This document shows positions 33,644-42,989 of a stretch of DNA of 50,884 nt, piece by piece. How positions within the stretch are numbered: the first letter of the stretch is position 1; each line of letters opens with the position of its first letter. The stretch spans positions 1 through 50,884 of the forward strand of contig JBKGYK010000014.1 of the NCBI GenBank assembly GCA_046546095.1, read 5' to 3'. A program made the position numbers and the translations under genes. Below the pieces are notes generated by a model that saw nothing but the letters and a program-made list of their open reading frames with translations, was not told where the DNA came from and made no database searches. This DNA comes from JAQIBY01 sp046546095. Lineage in GTDB: Bacteria > Bacteroidota > Bacteroidia > Bacteroidales > ML635J-15.

Positions 33644-34807
33644 TTACAGACGACTTTCAAGCAATTTCCTCACTCTGTCCGGACTCAGATTTTCTCTTTC
33701 ACCAAGGGCATCAAATCCGGGTCTTTTGTTAAATCGTTTTTCAATTTCAAGAATGGTATCCGGACCAACACCGTGCTCTGATAAGCGTGTTTTCATGCCC
33801 AGGCTTCGGAAAAAGTTTTCAGTTTTATCAATGGCATTTTTGATGGTGGTATCATCATTTTCACCACAACAGTCATTCCAAACCCTGCCGGCATACTGCA
33901 GGATTTTCTCTGCTTTCTCATGTCGCATTTCCTGCATCACACCGGGCAGTACGATTGCAAGAGTTTCAGCATGATCTATGCCATGCAGGGCGGTAAGTTC
34001 ATGTCCGATCATATGTGTAGACCAGTCTTCCGGCATACCGACTTTCAGGATACCATTGAGTGCGACGGTAGCTTCCCACATCAGGTTGGCGGCATGCTTA
34101 TAATTCTTTTGATTCTTCATTATTGCCGGGCCGGTTTCCAGCAGGGACTGCAAAACACCTTCCGCCCATCTGTCCTGAATTTTGGCATCCACCGGGTAGG
34201 TAAGGTACTGTTCTATGGTATGTACAAAGGCATCCACAATGCCATTGCGTACTTGTCGCCCGGGCAGGCTGTAAACTACCTCAGGATCCAGGACAGAAAA
34301 TTCCGGGAACAAACGTGGATGACCAAAGGGGAGTTTTTCTTTTCTGCTTTTTCTACTGATAACAGCATTGGCATTCATTTCAGAACCGGTTGCCGGCAAT
34401 GTAAGCACTGTACCAAGCGGAAGGGCTTTTTTTACTTTTTCTCCCTTACTCAGCAGATGCCAGGGGTCCTCACCCTGGTATTTTGCTGCTGCAGCGATAA
34501 ACTTTGTTCCGTCAATTACTGAACCACCTCCAACTGCAAGCAGAAAATCTGCATTCTCCTTCTTTATTTGTTCCACCGCTTTCATCAGTGTTTCGTATTC
34601 CGGGTTGGCTTCAATACCACCAAATTCGCTCACATCATGTCGTTTTAAAGCTTCTTTCACCTGATCGTATATTCCGTTCTTTTTGATAGATCCGCCACCA
34701 TAGAGCATCATTACCCTGGCATTTTCCGGGATTTCATCAGCAATTTTCGAAATTCTTCCTTTGCCAAATATGATTTTTACAGGATTATAAAAGGTAAAGT
34801 TTTCCAT
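33644..34807 (-). CDS. yqhD: NADPH-dependent aldehyde reductase / iron-containing alcohol dehydrogenase
   Basis: A 387-residue group III alcohol dehydrogenase, the same length as E. coli YqhD and collinear with it from the N terminus (NPVKIIFGKGRI) onward. The cofactor region has LAVGGGSVIDGTKFIAAA and the substrate region LPATGSEMNANAVISR. Metal ligands lie in NGIVDAFVHTIEQYL, MIGHELTALHG and IDHAETLA. YqhD reduces short aldehydes, including lipid peroxidation products, with NADPH, and helps against aldehyde stress. It is the last gene of a minus-strand run GH15-lgt-yqhD, 80 bp after lgt. Confidence 0.92.
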   Translation of the reverse strand: MENFTFYNPVKIIFGKGRISKIADEIPENARVMMLYGGGSIKKNGIYDQVKEALKRHDVSEFGGIEANPEYETLMKAVEQIKKENADFLLAVGGGSVIDGTKFIAAAAKYQGEDPWHLLSKGEKVKKALPLGTVLTLPATGSEMNANAVISRKSRKEKLPFGHPRLFPEFSVLDPEVVYSLPGRQVRNGIVDAFVHTIEQYLTYPVDAKIQDRWAEGVLQSLLETGPAIMKNQKNYKHAANLMWEATVALNGILKVGMPEDWSTHMIGHELTALHGIDHAETLAIVLPGVMQEMRHEKAEKILQYAGRVWNDCCGENDDTTIKNAIDKTENFFRSLGMKTRLSEHGVGPDTILEIEKRFNKRPGFDALGERENLSPDRVRKLLESRL

Positions 34808-34887
34808 TGTTTTTTGAATTGTTTACCAATGATACAACAGGAAACCAAATTTGTTTAATCCCCGGTCAGAAAATCAGGATATCCTTA

Positions 34888-35697
34888 TCACTTCTGAAAA
34901 GGCAGCACAAGTTTTTTTCGTTTTTTTGCTCTTATTATCAGCCAGATCCCAACCAGGACAAAAGGGATACTTAACAACTGTCCCATCAGTAAGGGGAAAT
35001 CCCAGGAACCGGTTTCCATTTGTACTGTTTTGGTGAATTCGATAAAAAAGCGAAATGCAAACACACCGACAAAGAAAAATCCGGTAATTAAACCTTCCCT
35101 TCTTCCCCAGTCCTTTTTGTAATAAAAGCTGAGCATAGCTGCAAAAATCAGCAGATAAAAAATTGCCTCATAGAGTTGTGTAGGATGTCTTGGCAACATA
35201 TCCACCCTGTGAAAAACAAAAGCCCAGGGCACTTCTGTTGGTATACCAACGATTTCGTGATTGATAAGATTTCCAATACGAACAAACCCACCGGCAAGAG
35301 CTGCAATAATAGCCAACCTGTCAATGATATAGAGAAAACTCAGCTTTTTGTGCCTGAGGTGAAACAACCAAACAGCAATGAGAATACCGGCAGCACCACC
35401 ATGACTTGCCAGGCCACCTTCCCAGACTTTAAGGATTTCAAGCGGATTGCTGAGATAATGGTCCGGATTATAAAACAAGCAGTGTCCCAGGCGAAGACCT
35501 ATGACAACACCGGCGATAACGGCAATAGCAAGGCGATCAACCAAATCCTGTTTCAGACCTTCTTTTTTTGCAATCTTGCTAAAAATAAGATATCCCAGCA
35601 AAAATCCTGTGGCCAGCAAAATACCATACCACCTGACCCCTCTGGCTCCAATCTGGAAGGCCACGGGATCTACTGTCCATTCAATATATGCAAACAT
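34888..35697 (-). CDS. lgt: prolipoprotein diacylglyceryl transferase
   Basis: A 269-residue inner membrane enzyme that moves a diacylglyceryl group from phosphatidylglycerol to the lipobox cysteine of prolipoproteins. About seven membrane helices are visible. The family signatures RWYGILLATGF, GGLASHGGAAG and the Lgt motif GNLINHEIVG (the Arg-Ile just before it belongs to the catalytic loop) are present, as is HPTQLYEAIFY. It lies 11 bp after the GH15 gene, so it is cotranscribed with it, although the functions are unrelated. Confidence 0.96.
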   Translation of the reverse strand: MFAYIEWTVDPVAFQIGARGVRWYGILLATGFLLGYLIFSKIAKKEGLKQDLVDRLAIAVIAGVVIGLRLGHCLFYNPDHYLSNPLEILKVWEGGLASHGGAAGILIAVWLFHLRHKKLSFLYIIDRLAIIAALAGGFVRIGNLINHEIVGIPTEVPWAFVFHRVDMLPRHPTQLYEAIFYLLIFAAMLSFYYKKDWGRREGLITGFFFVGVFAFRFFIEFTKTVQMETGSWDFPLLMGQLLSIPFVLVGIWLIIRAKKRKKLVLPFQK

Positions 35698-35708
35698 AGT
35701 TCTGTCGT

Positions 35709-37526
35709 TTATTTAAAGTTACTAAATGGTTTTCCTTTTTTCGTATTATGTGTCAGGCAACCACCATTACCGATGGTCGCTGCGGTTTCAATCAATGCCA
35801 AATGAGAATAAGCCTGCGGGAAATTACCCAGCAAACGTTTGGATTCAAAATCAATATCTTCACTAAACAAGCCCAGGTGATTTGCATACCCAAGTACGGT
35901 TTCAAACATATCCCGCGCCTTGTCTTTTTCACCAATGCGATGCAATGCCGTTATAAGCCAGAAAGTGCAAATGGTAAATGATGATTTGGGGACACCATAA
36001 TCATCATGTGTACGGTATCTGTACATCAGTCCGTTTTTGGTAAGCTCCTTCTCGGTGGCACGCACTGTGGATTTATATTTCTCATCTTTTGCATCCAAAA
36101 AGCCATAGGATTCCATCAAAAGATTGGCAGCATCCAGTTCAGATGATCCATATGATTGAGTAAAAGCCTGTTTTTCTTCATTCCAGGCATGCTCAAAAAT
36201 ATCCGCTCTTATTTCTTCCCGCAGCGCTGTCCATTCTTTGACATAAGCATCCATATCAATCATCCGGGCAATTTTCACTCCCCTGTCTACAGCTACCCAG
36301 CACAAGACCTTGGAAAAAGTAAAATGTTTGTTGTCTTTTCTGATTTCCCATATGCCACGATCCGGTTCCCGCCAGGTTTTTTTCACCACTTTCACAGTGC
36401 TTCGGGTAATTGTCCAGAGTTCTTCAGAATTGGCCAATGTCACATCGAACAGCCTGAATAACTGATAAATAACATCTACCAGCACGCCAAAAATATCGTT
36501 TTGCTTTTGCTTGTATGCTGCATTGCCAATTCTCACAGGTTTAGACCCCTCGTACCCGTCGAGATGATCCAGAATTTTTTCTGAGAGCTTTTTTTCCCCG
36601 TTGATGCCGTACATGATTTGCAATGGTTCATCCTTCACCGGTACAAGGTTTATGATATAATTCAGGTATCTCCTGGCCACATTGTAATGACCCAGGCTAG
36701 ACAAAACCTTAATTGTCATGGAAGCATCCCGTATCCAGCAAAACCTGTAATCCCAGTTTCTTTCCTCTCCAAGAGTTTCTGGCAGAGAAGTTGTAATTGC
36801 AGCAAGAATAGCACCACTGGGATTGTAGCTCAGAAGCTTTAACAACAATGCCGAACGCAATACTTCATCCTGATATTCAGGGAATTCATTGGTACGCTCA
36901 GCCCAGTTGAGCCAGTATACTTTCGTCCGCTCCATCTTCAGGTGAGCACGTGTGACATTTTGTTTCTGCAATTTTTGATGGTATGAAATCAAAATAAAAC
37001 CGTCTTGTTCAAGCTTTATCTTATCACCCTGAAGGATAGCTTCCTTACTAAAATCAGAATAAAGATACATGGAATCATACTCACCCAATTGAGAATGGGA
37101 CTTCAGATAATCGTCGAGGACTTCATTTTTGGTTTCATACTGCGCATAAACCATTTTGGGGTTGTAGTGAATTCTGAATTCCGGATTTCCCCTGACCAAC
37201 CTAAAATATCTTATCACATCAGGCGGTGCATAATAATCACTTTCACCTTCTTTATACCGTGGCATAAAGTCAATGACTTCAAATGTATTTTCCTCACTGG
37301 TAAAACGTGTCACCAGCAAATTTGTACGAGGGATATATGCCTGTTCAATTTCATAGGCGCCGGAGGGTATAATTCCAAATTCACCGCCAATTTCCTTATC
37401 CAGAATTTTCGCAAAAACAGAGGAGCTGTCAAATTTCGGCAAACACAGCCATTCAATAGAGCCTTCTTTAGAAATCAATGCCGCAGAACGACAATTGCCA
37501 ATCACACCGTAATTCAGATTTTCCAT
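35709..37526 (-). CDS. glycoside hydrolase family 15 protein, candidate trehalase/glucoamylase
   Basis: A 605-residue GH15 enzyme without signal peptide. It starts with the family N-terminal domain (GVIGNCRSAALISKEGSIEWLCLPKFDS, the super-beta-sandwich, about 1-210). It continues as an alpha/alpha toroid with RNWDYRFCWIRDASMT near residue 260 and TFTICTFWLITALHRIG near 550. GH15 enzymes release glucose by inversion; several bacterial cytoplasmic members are trehalases. Divergence from fused otsAB across 79 bp supports trehalose as substrate, but a glucoamylase or glucodextranase role cannot be excluded. It begins the GH15-lgt-yqhD run. Confidence 0.87.
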   Translation of the reverse strand: MENLNYGVIGNCRSAALISKEGSIEWLCLPKFDSSSVFAKILDKEIGGEFGIIPSGAYEIEQAYIPRTNLLVTRFTSEENTFEVIDFMPRYKEGESDYYAPPDVIRYFRLVRGNPEFRIHYNPKMVYAQYETKNEVLDDYLKSHSQLGEYDSMYLYSDFSKEAILQGDKIKLEQDGFILISYHQKLQKQNVTRAHLKMERTKVYWLNWAERTNEFPEYQDEVLRSALLLKLLSYNPSGAILAAITTSLPETLGEERNWDYRFCWIRDASMTIKVLSSLGHYNVARRYLNYIINLVPVKDEPLQIMYGINGEKKLSEKILDHLDGYEGSKPVRIGNAAYKQKQNDIFGVLVDVIYQLFRLFDVTLANSEELWTITRSTVKVVKKTWREPDRGIWEIRKDNKHFTFSKVLCWVAVDRGVKIARMIDMDAYVKEWTALREEIRADIFEHAWNEEKQAFTQSYGSSELDAANLLMESYGFLDAKDEKYKSTVRATEKELTKNGLMYRYRTHDDYGVPKSSFTICTFWLITALHRIGEKDKARDMFETVLGYANHLGLFSEDIDFESKRLLGNFPQAYSHLALIETAATIGNGGCLTHNTKKGKPFSNFK

Positions 37527-37553
37527 AAATCTTTATTAAAACCTTTATTGAAT

Positions 37554-37576
37554 TATCTTTGTTAGTTGCAAAAATA
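37554..37576. promoter_or_regulatory. back-to-back -7 elements between GH15 and otsAB
   Basis: TATCTTTG (37554-37561, plus strand) would drive otsAB from about 37568. TATTTTTG (37569-37576, minus strand) would drive GH15 from about 37562. Both match TAnnTTTG, but neither has a good TTTG at the -33 distance. If both are used, the two promoters occupy the same DNA. Confidence 0.5.
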
Positions 37577-37605
37577 TTGGTATTTTATCAAAAAACTAAT
37601 TCAAT

Positions 37606-39807
37606 ATGGGAAGAATTATTATTATCTCCAACAGGCTGCCGGTAAGTCTGGATTTTGAAGGCAAGAATGTCACTGCCTCACAAGGGATTGGGGGCCTTGC
37701 CACAGGGATGAAATCAGTACATGAAAACAATGACAGCTTATGGTTTGGATGGCCAAGATATATGCCCGAAGAGTTAAGTCCTGAAAAATTAAAGCAAACC
37801 GAACAGGTTTTATCAGACAACAAATGTGCTCCGGTTTATCTTACTGAGGAAGATATTGATAATTACTATTACGGATTCAGCAATCGCACAATCTGGCCAT
37901 TGTTTCATTATTTCATGCAATATACTGAATACAAAACAGAATTCTGGGAGTCGTATGTAAGAGTAAATCAGAAATTTGCAGATACCATTGCAAGTCAACT
38001 GACGGAAGATGATGTTGTCTGGATACATGATTATCATCTGATGCTGCTACCTGAGATGTTGCGTAAAAAACTGCCAAACCTGGGTATAGGATTTTTTCTC
38101 CACATTCCTTTTCCATCATATGAAGTTTTCAGATTATTGCCATGGCGTGATGAGCTTATCCGGGGTATGCTGGGTTCCGATCTCATCGGCTTTCACACCT
38201 ACGATTATGAACGACACTTCAGATCATGTGCACATCGCCTGCTTGGATATGATGCCGATTTTAATTTTATCAAACTAAAAACACGGGAGATTAAGCTGGA
38301 TGTTTTTCCAATGGGCATAGATTATTCATATTTTGAAGATGCGGCCAATGAAAAGCGCAACAGGTCGGTTAAGGATAAAACCGATATTCAGCGGGATATT
38401 GACATGTATTTTCTGAGCACTCCTGGCCGCAAACTGGTGCTGTCAATTGACAGGCTGGATTACAGTAAAGGCATTCCCAATCGCCTGCTTGGATTTGAAA
38501 AATTTCTTGAAAAATATCCCGAGCACAGGGAAACGGTTACCTTATTAATGCTGGCCACACCAACAAGAAGCAATGTTCCTCAATACAAAAAGATGAAACG
38601 GGAGGTTGACGAACTCGTGGGTCGCATCAATGGAAAATATGGCAGCATCAACTGGACACCAATATGGTATTTTTACCGTAGTATGCCACTACACAAGCTG
38701 ATTGAGCTGTATCTTGCCAGCGACGTTGCATTGCTCACTCCGGTCAGAGACGGGATGAATCTTGTTGCAAAAGAATATCTGGCCTCAAAGCCGGACAACA
38801 AGGGGGTTCTCATTTTATCTGAGATGGCTGGTTCCGCCAAGGAGATGAGTGAAGCTCTCATCATCAACCCAAACAATATGGACCAGATTGCTGACAAGCT
38901 GAATCAGGCCTTGCTGATGCCGGTAGAAGAACAAAAGGAAAGAAATGTAGCTTTGAAAGACAGGCTCAAACGATACAATGTCAAAAAATGGGCAAAAGAT
39001 TTTATGAACGCACTATATGAACAAAGCAAAACCAAGGCCATATACAAGCCCAAAAAAATGGACATAGTTCAGGATAAAGTGGTATCAGCATATCATGATG
39101 CGCAAAAACGAATTCTCTTTTTGGATTATGACGGCACCCTGGTACACTTTAAAAAAGATCCGCAAAAAGCTTCTCCGGATGATGAATTATACGCTATACT
39201 GAAAAAACTTTCTGGTGATCCGAAAAATGAACTTGTCATCATCTCCGGCAGAGATAAGAGAACACTTGATCAATGGTTTGGTAAAGAAAACATCAGGCTT
39301 ATTGCCGAGCATGGTGTATGGGTGTTTGAGGATGGCGAATGGCAAATGCTTGAAAAAATGAACAATGAATGGAAAGAAGTTTTCAGACCTGTCATACAAT
39401 GGTATGTGGACAGAACTCCCGGCAGCCTGTATGAGGAAAAGAACTATTCACTGGTCTGGCATTACCGCAATACAGATCCTGAACTGGGGAAAAACCGTGC
39501 CATTGAGCTTAAAGATGAAATTACCAGCATGATTGCCAATCACAATCTGGAAATTATGGAAGGCAATAAGGTATTGGAATTGAAAACCAGTGGCATAAAT
39601 AAAGGACGTGCCGCCCTGCATCATATGTCAGGAAAATCACATGATTTCATTATGGCCATTGGAGATGACTGGACAGATGAATTTTTGTTTAAGGAGTTGC
39701 CATCCGATGCACACACAATCAAAGTTGGCTCCATAGATACCATTGCGCGATATTTGATTGATGGTGTAGATGAAGTGCGTGATTTCCTAACAAAACTTAA
39801 TAAGTAA
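37606..39807 (+). CDS. otsAB: fused trehalose-6-phosphate synthase / phosphatase
   Basis: A 733-residue bifunctional enzyme for trehalose synthesis. Residues 1-480 are a GT20 glucosyltransferase (SNRLPVSL, QGIGGLATGM, WIHDYHLMLLPEML, HIPFPSYEVF, SIDRLDYSKGIPNRL, VRDGMNLVAKEY), which joins UDP-glucose and glucose-6-phosphate. From about residue 500 comes a HAD phosphatase with the nucleophile motif LDYDGTL, IISGRDKRTL and GDDWTDEFLF, which removes the phosphate. Such fusions are common in Bacteroidota. The product is a compatible solute. It is cotranscribed with rarA (16 bp gap) and divergent from the GH15 gene. Confidence 0.95.
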   Translation: MGRIIIISNRLPVSLDFEGKNVTASQGIGGLATGMKSVHENNDSLWFGWPRYMPEELSPEKLKQTEQVLSDNKCAPVYLTEEDIDNYYYGFSNRTIWPLFHYFMQYTEYKTEFWESYVRVNQKFADTIASQLTEDDVVWIHDYHLMLLPEMLRKKLPNLGIGFFLHIPFPSYEVFRLLPWRDELIRGMLGSDLIGFHTYDYERHFRSCAHRLLGYDADFNFIKLKTREIKLDVFPMGIDYSYFEDAANEKRNRSVKDKTDIQRDIDMYFLSTPGRKLVLSIDRLDYSKGIPNRLLGFEKFLEKYPEHRETVTLLMLATPTRSNVPQYKKMKREVDELVGRINGKYGSINWTPIWYFYRSMPLHKLIELYLASDVALLTPVRDGMNLVAKEYLASKPDNKGVLILSEMAGSAKEMSEALIINPNNMDQIADKLNQALLMPVEEQKERNVALKDRLKRYNVKKWAKDFMNALYEQSKTKAIYKPKKMDIVQDKVVSAYHDAQKRILFLDYDGTLVHFKKDPQKASPDDELYAILKKLSGDPKNELVIISGRDKRTLDQWFGKENIRLIAEHGVWVFEDGEWQMLEKMNNEWKEVFRPVIQWYVDRTPGSLYEEKNYSLVWHYRNTDPELGKNRAIELKDEITSMIANHNLEIMEGNKVLELKTSGINKGRAALHHMSGKSHDFIMAIGDDWTDEFLFKELPSDAHTIKVGSIDTIARYLIDGVDEVRDFLTKLNK

Positions 39808-39823
39808 TTGTTAGATTTGCAGC

Positions 39824-41092
39824 ATGCAAATCAATCACATACCGCTTGCTGAAAGATTACGGCCACGTAAGCCGGAGGATATTTTCGGTCAGGAACACCT
39901 GACAGGAGAAGATGCACCCATACGCAGAGCTATGGAAAGCGGCAACATTCCTTCCATGATATTATGGGGGCCACCCGGGGTAGGCAAAACCACCCTTGCC
40001 CGCATGCTTAGCGGAGAAAACCGGCCATTCTACACATTGAGCGCAGTCAATTCAGGTGTAAAAGATGTACGGGAAACCATCAAAAAGGCGGAATCCAACA
40101 GAATGTTTAATCCCAGACCGCCGGTTTTATTTATTGATGAAATACACCGTTTTAGCAAGTCCCAGCAAGATTCGCTGCTGGCCGCTGTAGAAAACGGAAC
40201 CTTTGTACTCATCGGAGCTACTACAGAAAATCCAAGTTTTGAGGTCATTACACCTCTTTTATCCAGAGCCCAGGTATTTGTTCTCAAGCCCCTGGATGAA
40301 AAAGCACTGGATAATTTACTTGACCGTGCTATCGCTGAAGATAAAAAACTGGCAGAGCGCAAACCCGACATCAGAGAAAAGGAAGCGTTGTTCCGATTTT
40401 CTGGCGGAGATGCCAGAAAGCTGCTCAACATTCTGGAAATCATCATGAATGCCAGTGATGAAACACCGCTTGTTATTGACAATGCTGTTGTGGAGAAGCG
40501 GTTGCAGGAAAATATTGCCACTTACGACAAAGCCGGTGAACAGCACTATGACATTATTTCTGCTTTTATCAAATCAATTCGTGGCTCCGACCCGGATGCA
40601 GCAGTTTACTGGCTTGCCCGGATGCTGGAGGGAGGTGAGAAACCAGAATTTATAGCACGTCGGCTCATTATTCTTGCTGCTGAAGACATAGGCCTTGCCA
40701 ATCCCAATGCTTTGGGCATTGCCAATGCCACTTTTGACGCCATACATAAAATCGGGATGCCGGAAGCACGCATTGTACTTTCCGAGTGTAGCATTTACCT
40801 GGCTGCATCAGCCAAAAGCAACACCGCTTATCTTGCCATTGACAAAGCCCTGGCAGAAGTGCGTCAAAATCCTCAGCCATCGGTTCCGTTGCATCTGCGC
40901 AATGCCCCGACCAAATTAATGAAGCAACTCAATTACGGAAAAGATTATCAATATCCCCACGATTTTCCGGGTAACTACGTCCCACAGGCCTACTTGCCCG
41001 AAGATGTCCGGAAAATACAATTTTACCATCCAGGTGACAATCAAACGGAGAACAAAATCAGTGAAAAACTAAAACGGCAAAAGGGCAGATAA
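39824..41092 (+). CDS. rarA: replication-associated recombination protein A (AAA ATPase)
   Basis: A 422-residue AAA+ ATPase of the RarA/MgsA/WRNIP1 family, which acts at stalled replication forks. It opens with PLAERLRPRKPEDIFGQEHL. Walker A is GPPGVGKTTLA (near residue 50), Walker B VLFIDEIHRF, sensor 1 ATTENPSF and the arginine-finger region LLSRAQVF. The C-terminal tetramerisation domain has HYDIISAFIKSIRGSDPDAAVYWLARMLEGGE and AEDIGLANP. It lies 16 bp after otsAB and is probably read from the same transcript. Confidence 0.96.
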   Translation: MQINHIPLAERLRPRKPEDIFGQEHLTGEDAPIRRAMESGNIPSMILWGPPGVGKTTLARMLSGENRPFYTLSAVNSGVKDVRETIKKAESNRMFNPRPPVLFIDEIHRFSKSQQDSLLAAVENGTFVLIGATTENPSFEVITPLLSRAQVFVLKPLDEKALDNLLDRAIAEDKKLAERKPDIREKEALFRFSGGDARKLLNILEIIMNASDETPLVIDNAVVEKRLQENIATYDKAGEQHYDIISAFIKSIRGSDPDAAVYWLARMLEGGEKPEFIARRLIILAAEDIGLANPNALGIANATFDAIHKIGMPEARIVLSECSIYLAASAKSNTAYLAIDKALAEVRQNPQPSVPLHLRNAPTKLMKQLNYGKDYQYPHDFPGNYVPQAYLPEDVRKIQFYHPGDNQTENKISEKLKRQKGR

Positions 41093-41148
41093 TCTTCCTG
41101 CGAATTGATTTCGATTTTATTTTTTATTTTTACAATAGCACAAAATTG

Positions 41149-41156
41149 TATTTTTG
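41149..41156 (+). promoter_or_regulatory. candidate -7 element before the small membrane protein gene
   Basis: TATTTTTG matches TAnnTTTG, 34 bp before ATG 41191. The -33 position shows only a T-run in an AT-rich stretch, so support is moderate. Confidence 0.4.
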
Positions 41157-41190
41157 TTGTTTAATCAACCTATAACCAGCCAAAAACATC

Positions 41191-41739
41191 ATGACATCCT
41201 TACGTGAAAAAATTATTAGTCTGGCCAAACCCGTAAGTATCCGTCGTATACTGCTGTTTGCTGTTTTATTTATTCTTGCAGAGTTAATTTTCAGCATGCT
41301 TATTATTCCGGCAGTAAAGACCAGCAGCGGCGGCTACGGCATCCTGGACAGCCTTTTCATGGCTGACCAGGCCTATTACCGGTCTCTGATGAATGCATAT
41401 ACCTCCGAAACACGTCTGTTGCATTATTTAAGTAGCAGTCTGGACATGTTATTTCCCTTGATATACGGTGGATTAATGATCATGCTGCTCATCAGGTGTG
41501 TCGGAAATAAGCGATGGTTATCCCCTGCTCTGCTGCTTGTATTAATTACTGTTGTAGCAGATTATCTTGAAAATGCAGGAATTCTGTTCTTCATATCGAT
41601 GCACAGGGAGGCCGGTGAAGGAGTAATCAGATATTTACAGATCACATCAAATACAAAATTCATTTTCCTGGGATGTAGTTTGCTGATTACCGGATTTTCC
41701 ATTATCAGCTTTGCCTTAACACAAAAGAAAAAGGGGTGA
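41191..41739 (+). CDS. small integral membrane protein, unknown function
   Basis: A 182-residue protein with four predicted membrane helices: about 18-42 (RILLFAVLFILAELIFSMLI), 88-102, 110-128 and 150-175. A loop of about 45 residues lies after the first helix. The C terminus ends in charged TQKKKG. I recognise no family. It stands between rarA and a convergent LytTR regulator and has its own candidate promoter. Confidence 0.6.
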   Translation: MTSLREKIISLAKPVSIRRILLFAVLFILAELIFSMLIIPAVKTSSGGYGILDSLFMADQAYYRSLMNAYTSETRLLHYLSSSLDMLFPLIYGGLMIMLLIRCVGNKRWLSPALLLVLITVVADYLENAGILFFISMHREAGEGVIRYLQITSNTKFIFLGCSLLITGFSIISFALTQKKKG

Positions 41740-41903
41740 AACAAAAGTCCCAGCCCCCTTTAAAACATGAATTGTAATTGTAGTTGTAGATGTAACGCAA
41801 AATTAAGGAAAATGTCGCGTCCAATTTCGTACATGTGATATAATGGGCGTAATTGTGATGAAATGGTATGTATTCATATTCTGCTCCAGCAAAGCGATAC
41901 AGC

Positions 41904-42830
41904 CTAATAGGGAAAAAGCTGCCGAAACTGCTTGTAGAGTTCTCTCCTGATAGGAATCTCGGTCAAGTCATTGAGAACAACACTTGCTTTTTTTGAATTC
42001 CCTTTCACTTTTTTAATTTGATTCTTATTAATCAGGTAAGACTTGTGTACCCGGAGAATATCATCGTGTTCTTTTAGTTGTTCTTCAATATTGGAAAGAC
42101 TTTGACGCAACATTTCTTTTTGTATCGCATCACTCTCCGGATCTTTTAGGTAGATTTCCACATAATTTCCTTTTGCAAACACGTACATAAAGTTTTTTTG
42201 CAGTGCACAAAAGGTTTCTTCTTTGTTTTGTCCTCTCACACAAATCATTTCATCCTTATTTGATTTTTTCAGTTTATTGGAATCAGCATGCATGAATTCA
42301 CTACCGGCACTGCCGGCTACTGTTTTTATCATGTCGGATTTTATCAATACGGTCTGAAAAAACTTCAGGATGAGGGCTGTTGAACCGGCCACTTCAAATC
42401 CAACCATCAAAAAACGCAAAAAGCTCACTTCATAGATATGATTCATCTGAAATATGTAAGTCAGGCCAAAACTCCGATAGAGAAAATTAAGAACTGTGAT
42501 AATAATGACAACAGAAATTCCCCACAGCAATTCTTTCCAAACCGGCCAAAACACAGCTTTTCCCGGCATCAGGATGTGTCCGAGATAAAACCCGCCACCC
42601 ATGATAATTCCATATCCGATAGCCAGAAAATATTTGACTGATGTGGGGTAAAAAGCAAAGCCATATGGTTCAAACCGAATATCTATGAAAATATGAGATA
42701 AACATGCAAAGAGTGCGGTAAGGAAAATATTCCCAAGCGAAAAGCCTTTTACCGTTTGCACTTTAAGCAATTGATTCAAACTGGAATCAGCAAAAGATTT
42801 TTCATTCGGAAATTTAAATACAACAGCCAT
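41904..42830 (-). CDS. membrane-anchored LytTR-type transcription regulator
   Basis: A 308-residue protein. The N-terminal half has four or five membrane helices (about 30-160, starting GNIFLTALFACLSHIFIDI). The C-terminal LytTR DNA-binding domain (about 195-306) shows FCALQKNFMYVFAKGNYVEIYL, LRQSLSNIEEQL, ILRVHKSYLINKNQIKKVKGN and IPIRRELYKQFRQLF. Here the DNA-binding part is joined directly to a membrane domain without a receiver, so it may be a one-component sensor or work with a LytS-type kinase elsewhere. The target genes are unknown. Confidence 0.85.
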   Translation of the reverse strand: MAVVFKFPNEKSFADSSLNQLLKVQTVKGFSLGNIFLTALFACLSHIFIDIRFEPYGFAFYPTSVKYFLAIGYGIIMGGGFYLGHILMPGKAVFWPVWKELLWGISVVIIITVLNFLYRSFGLTYIFQMNHIYEVSFLRFLMVGFEVAGSTALILKFFQTVLIKSDMIKTVAGSAGSEFMHADSNKLKKSNKDEMICVRGQNKEETFCALQKNFMYVFAKGNYVEIYLKDPESDAIQKEMLRQSLSNIEEQLKEHDDILRVHKSYLINKNQIKKVKGNSKKASVVLNDLTEIPIRRELYKQFRQLFPY

Positions 42831-42853
42831 ACTTCACACAATCTTTCTTTACA

Positions 42854-42861
42854 CAAATGTA
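42854..42861 (-). promoter_or_regulatory. candidate -7 element for the LytTR gene
   Basis: On the minus strand TACATTTG matches TAnnTTTG exactly, 23 bp before the start codon at 42830. No good -33 TTTG is seen at the usual distance. Confidence 0.45.
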
Positions 42862-42989
42862 ATAAGTAAAATACAGATAAAAGAATTCTCAGCTAACCAA
42901 ATGCAAATAAAACGGGCTCTCACTTTAATACGGGATATTTTGATAAGATAATATTTTACCATTACTCCAAAAATTATTACTTTTGCTAT

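Noticed and set aside
39812..39819. TAGATTTG just before rarA as a promoter
   Set aside because: It is 4 bp from the ATG and has no -33 partner; rarA lies 16 bp after otsAB and is better explained as part of that operon.
41730..41761. AAAGGGG/CCCCTTT stem after the small membrane protein as a terminator
   Set aside because: Loop of 18 bases and no T-run in the plus direction; possible weak minus-strand terminator but too uncertain to list.
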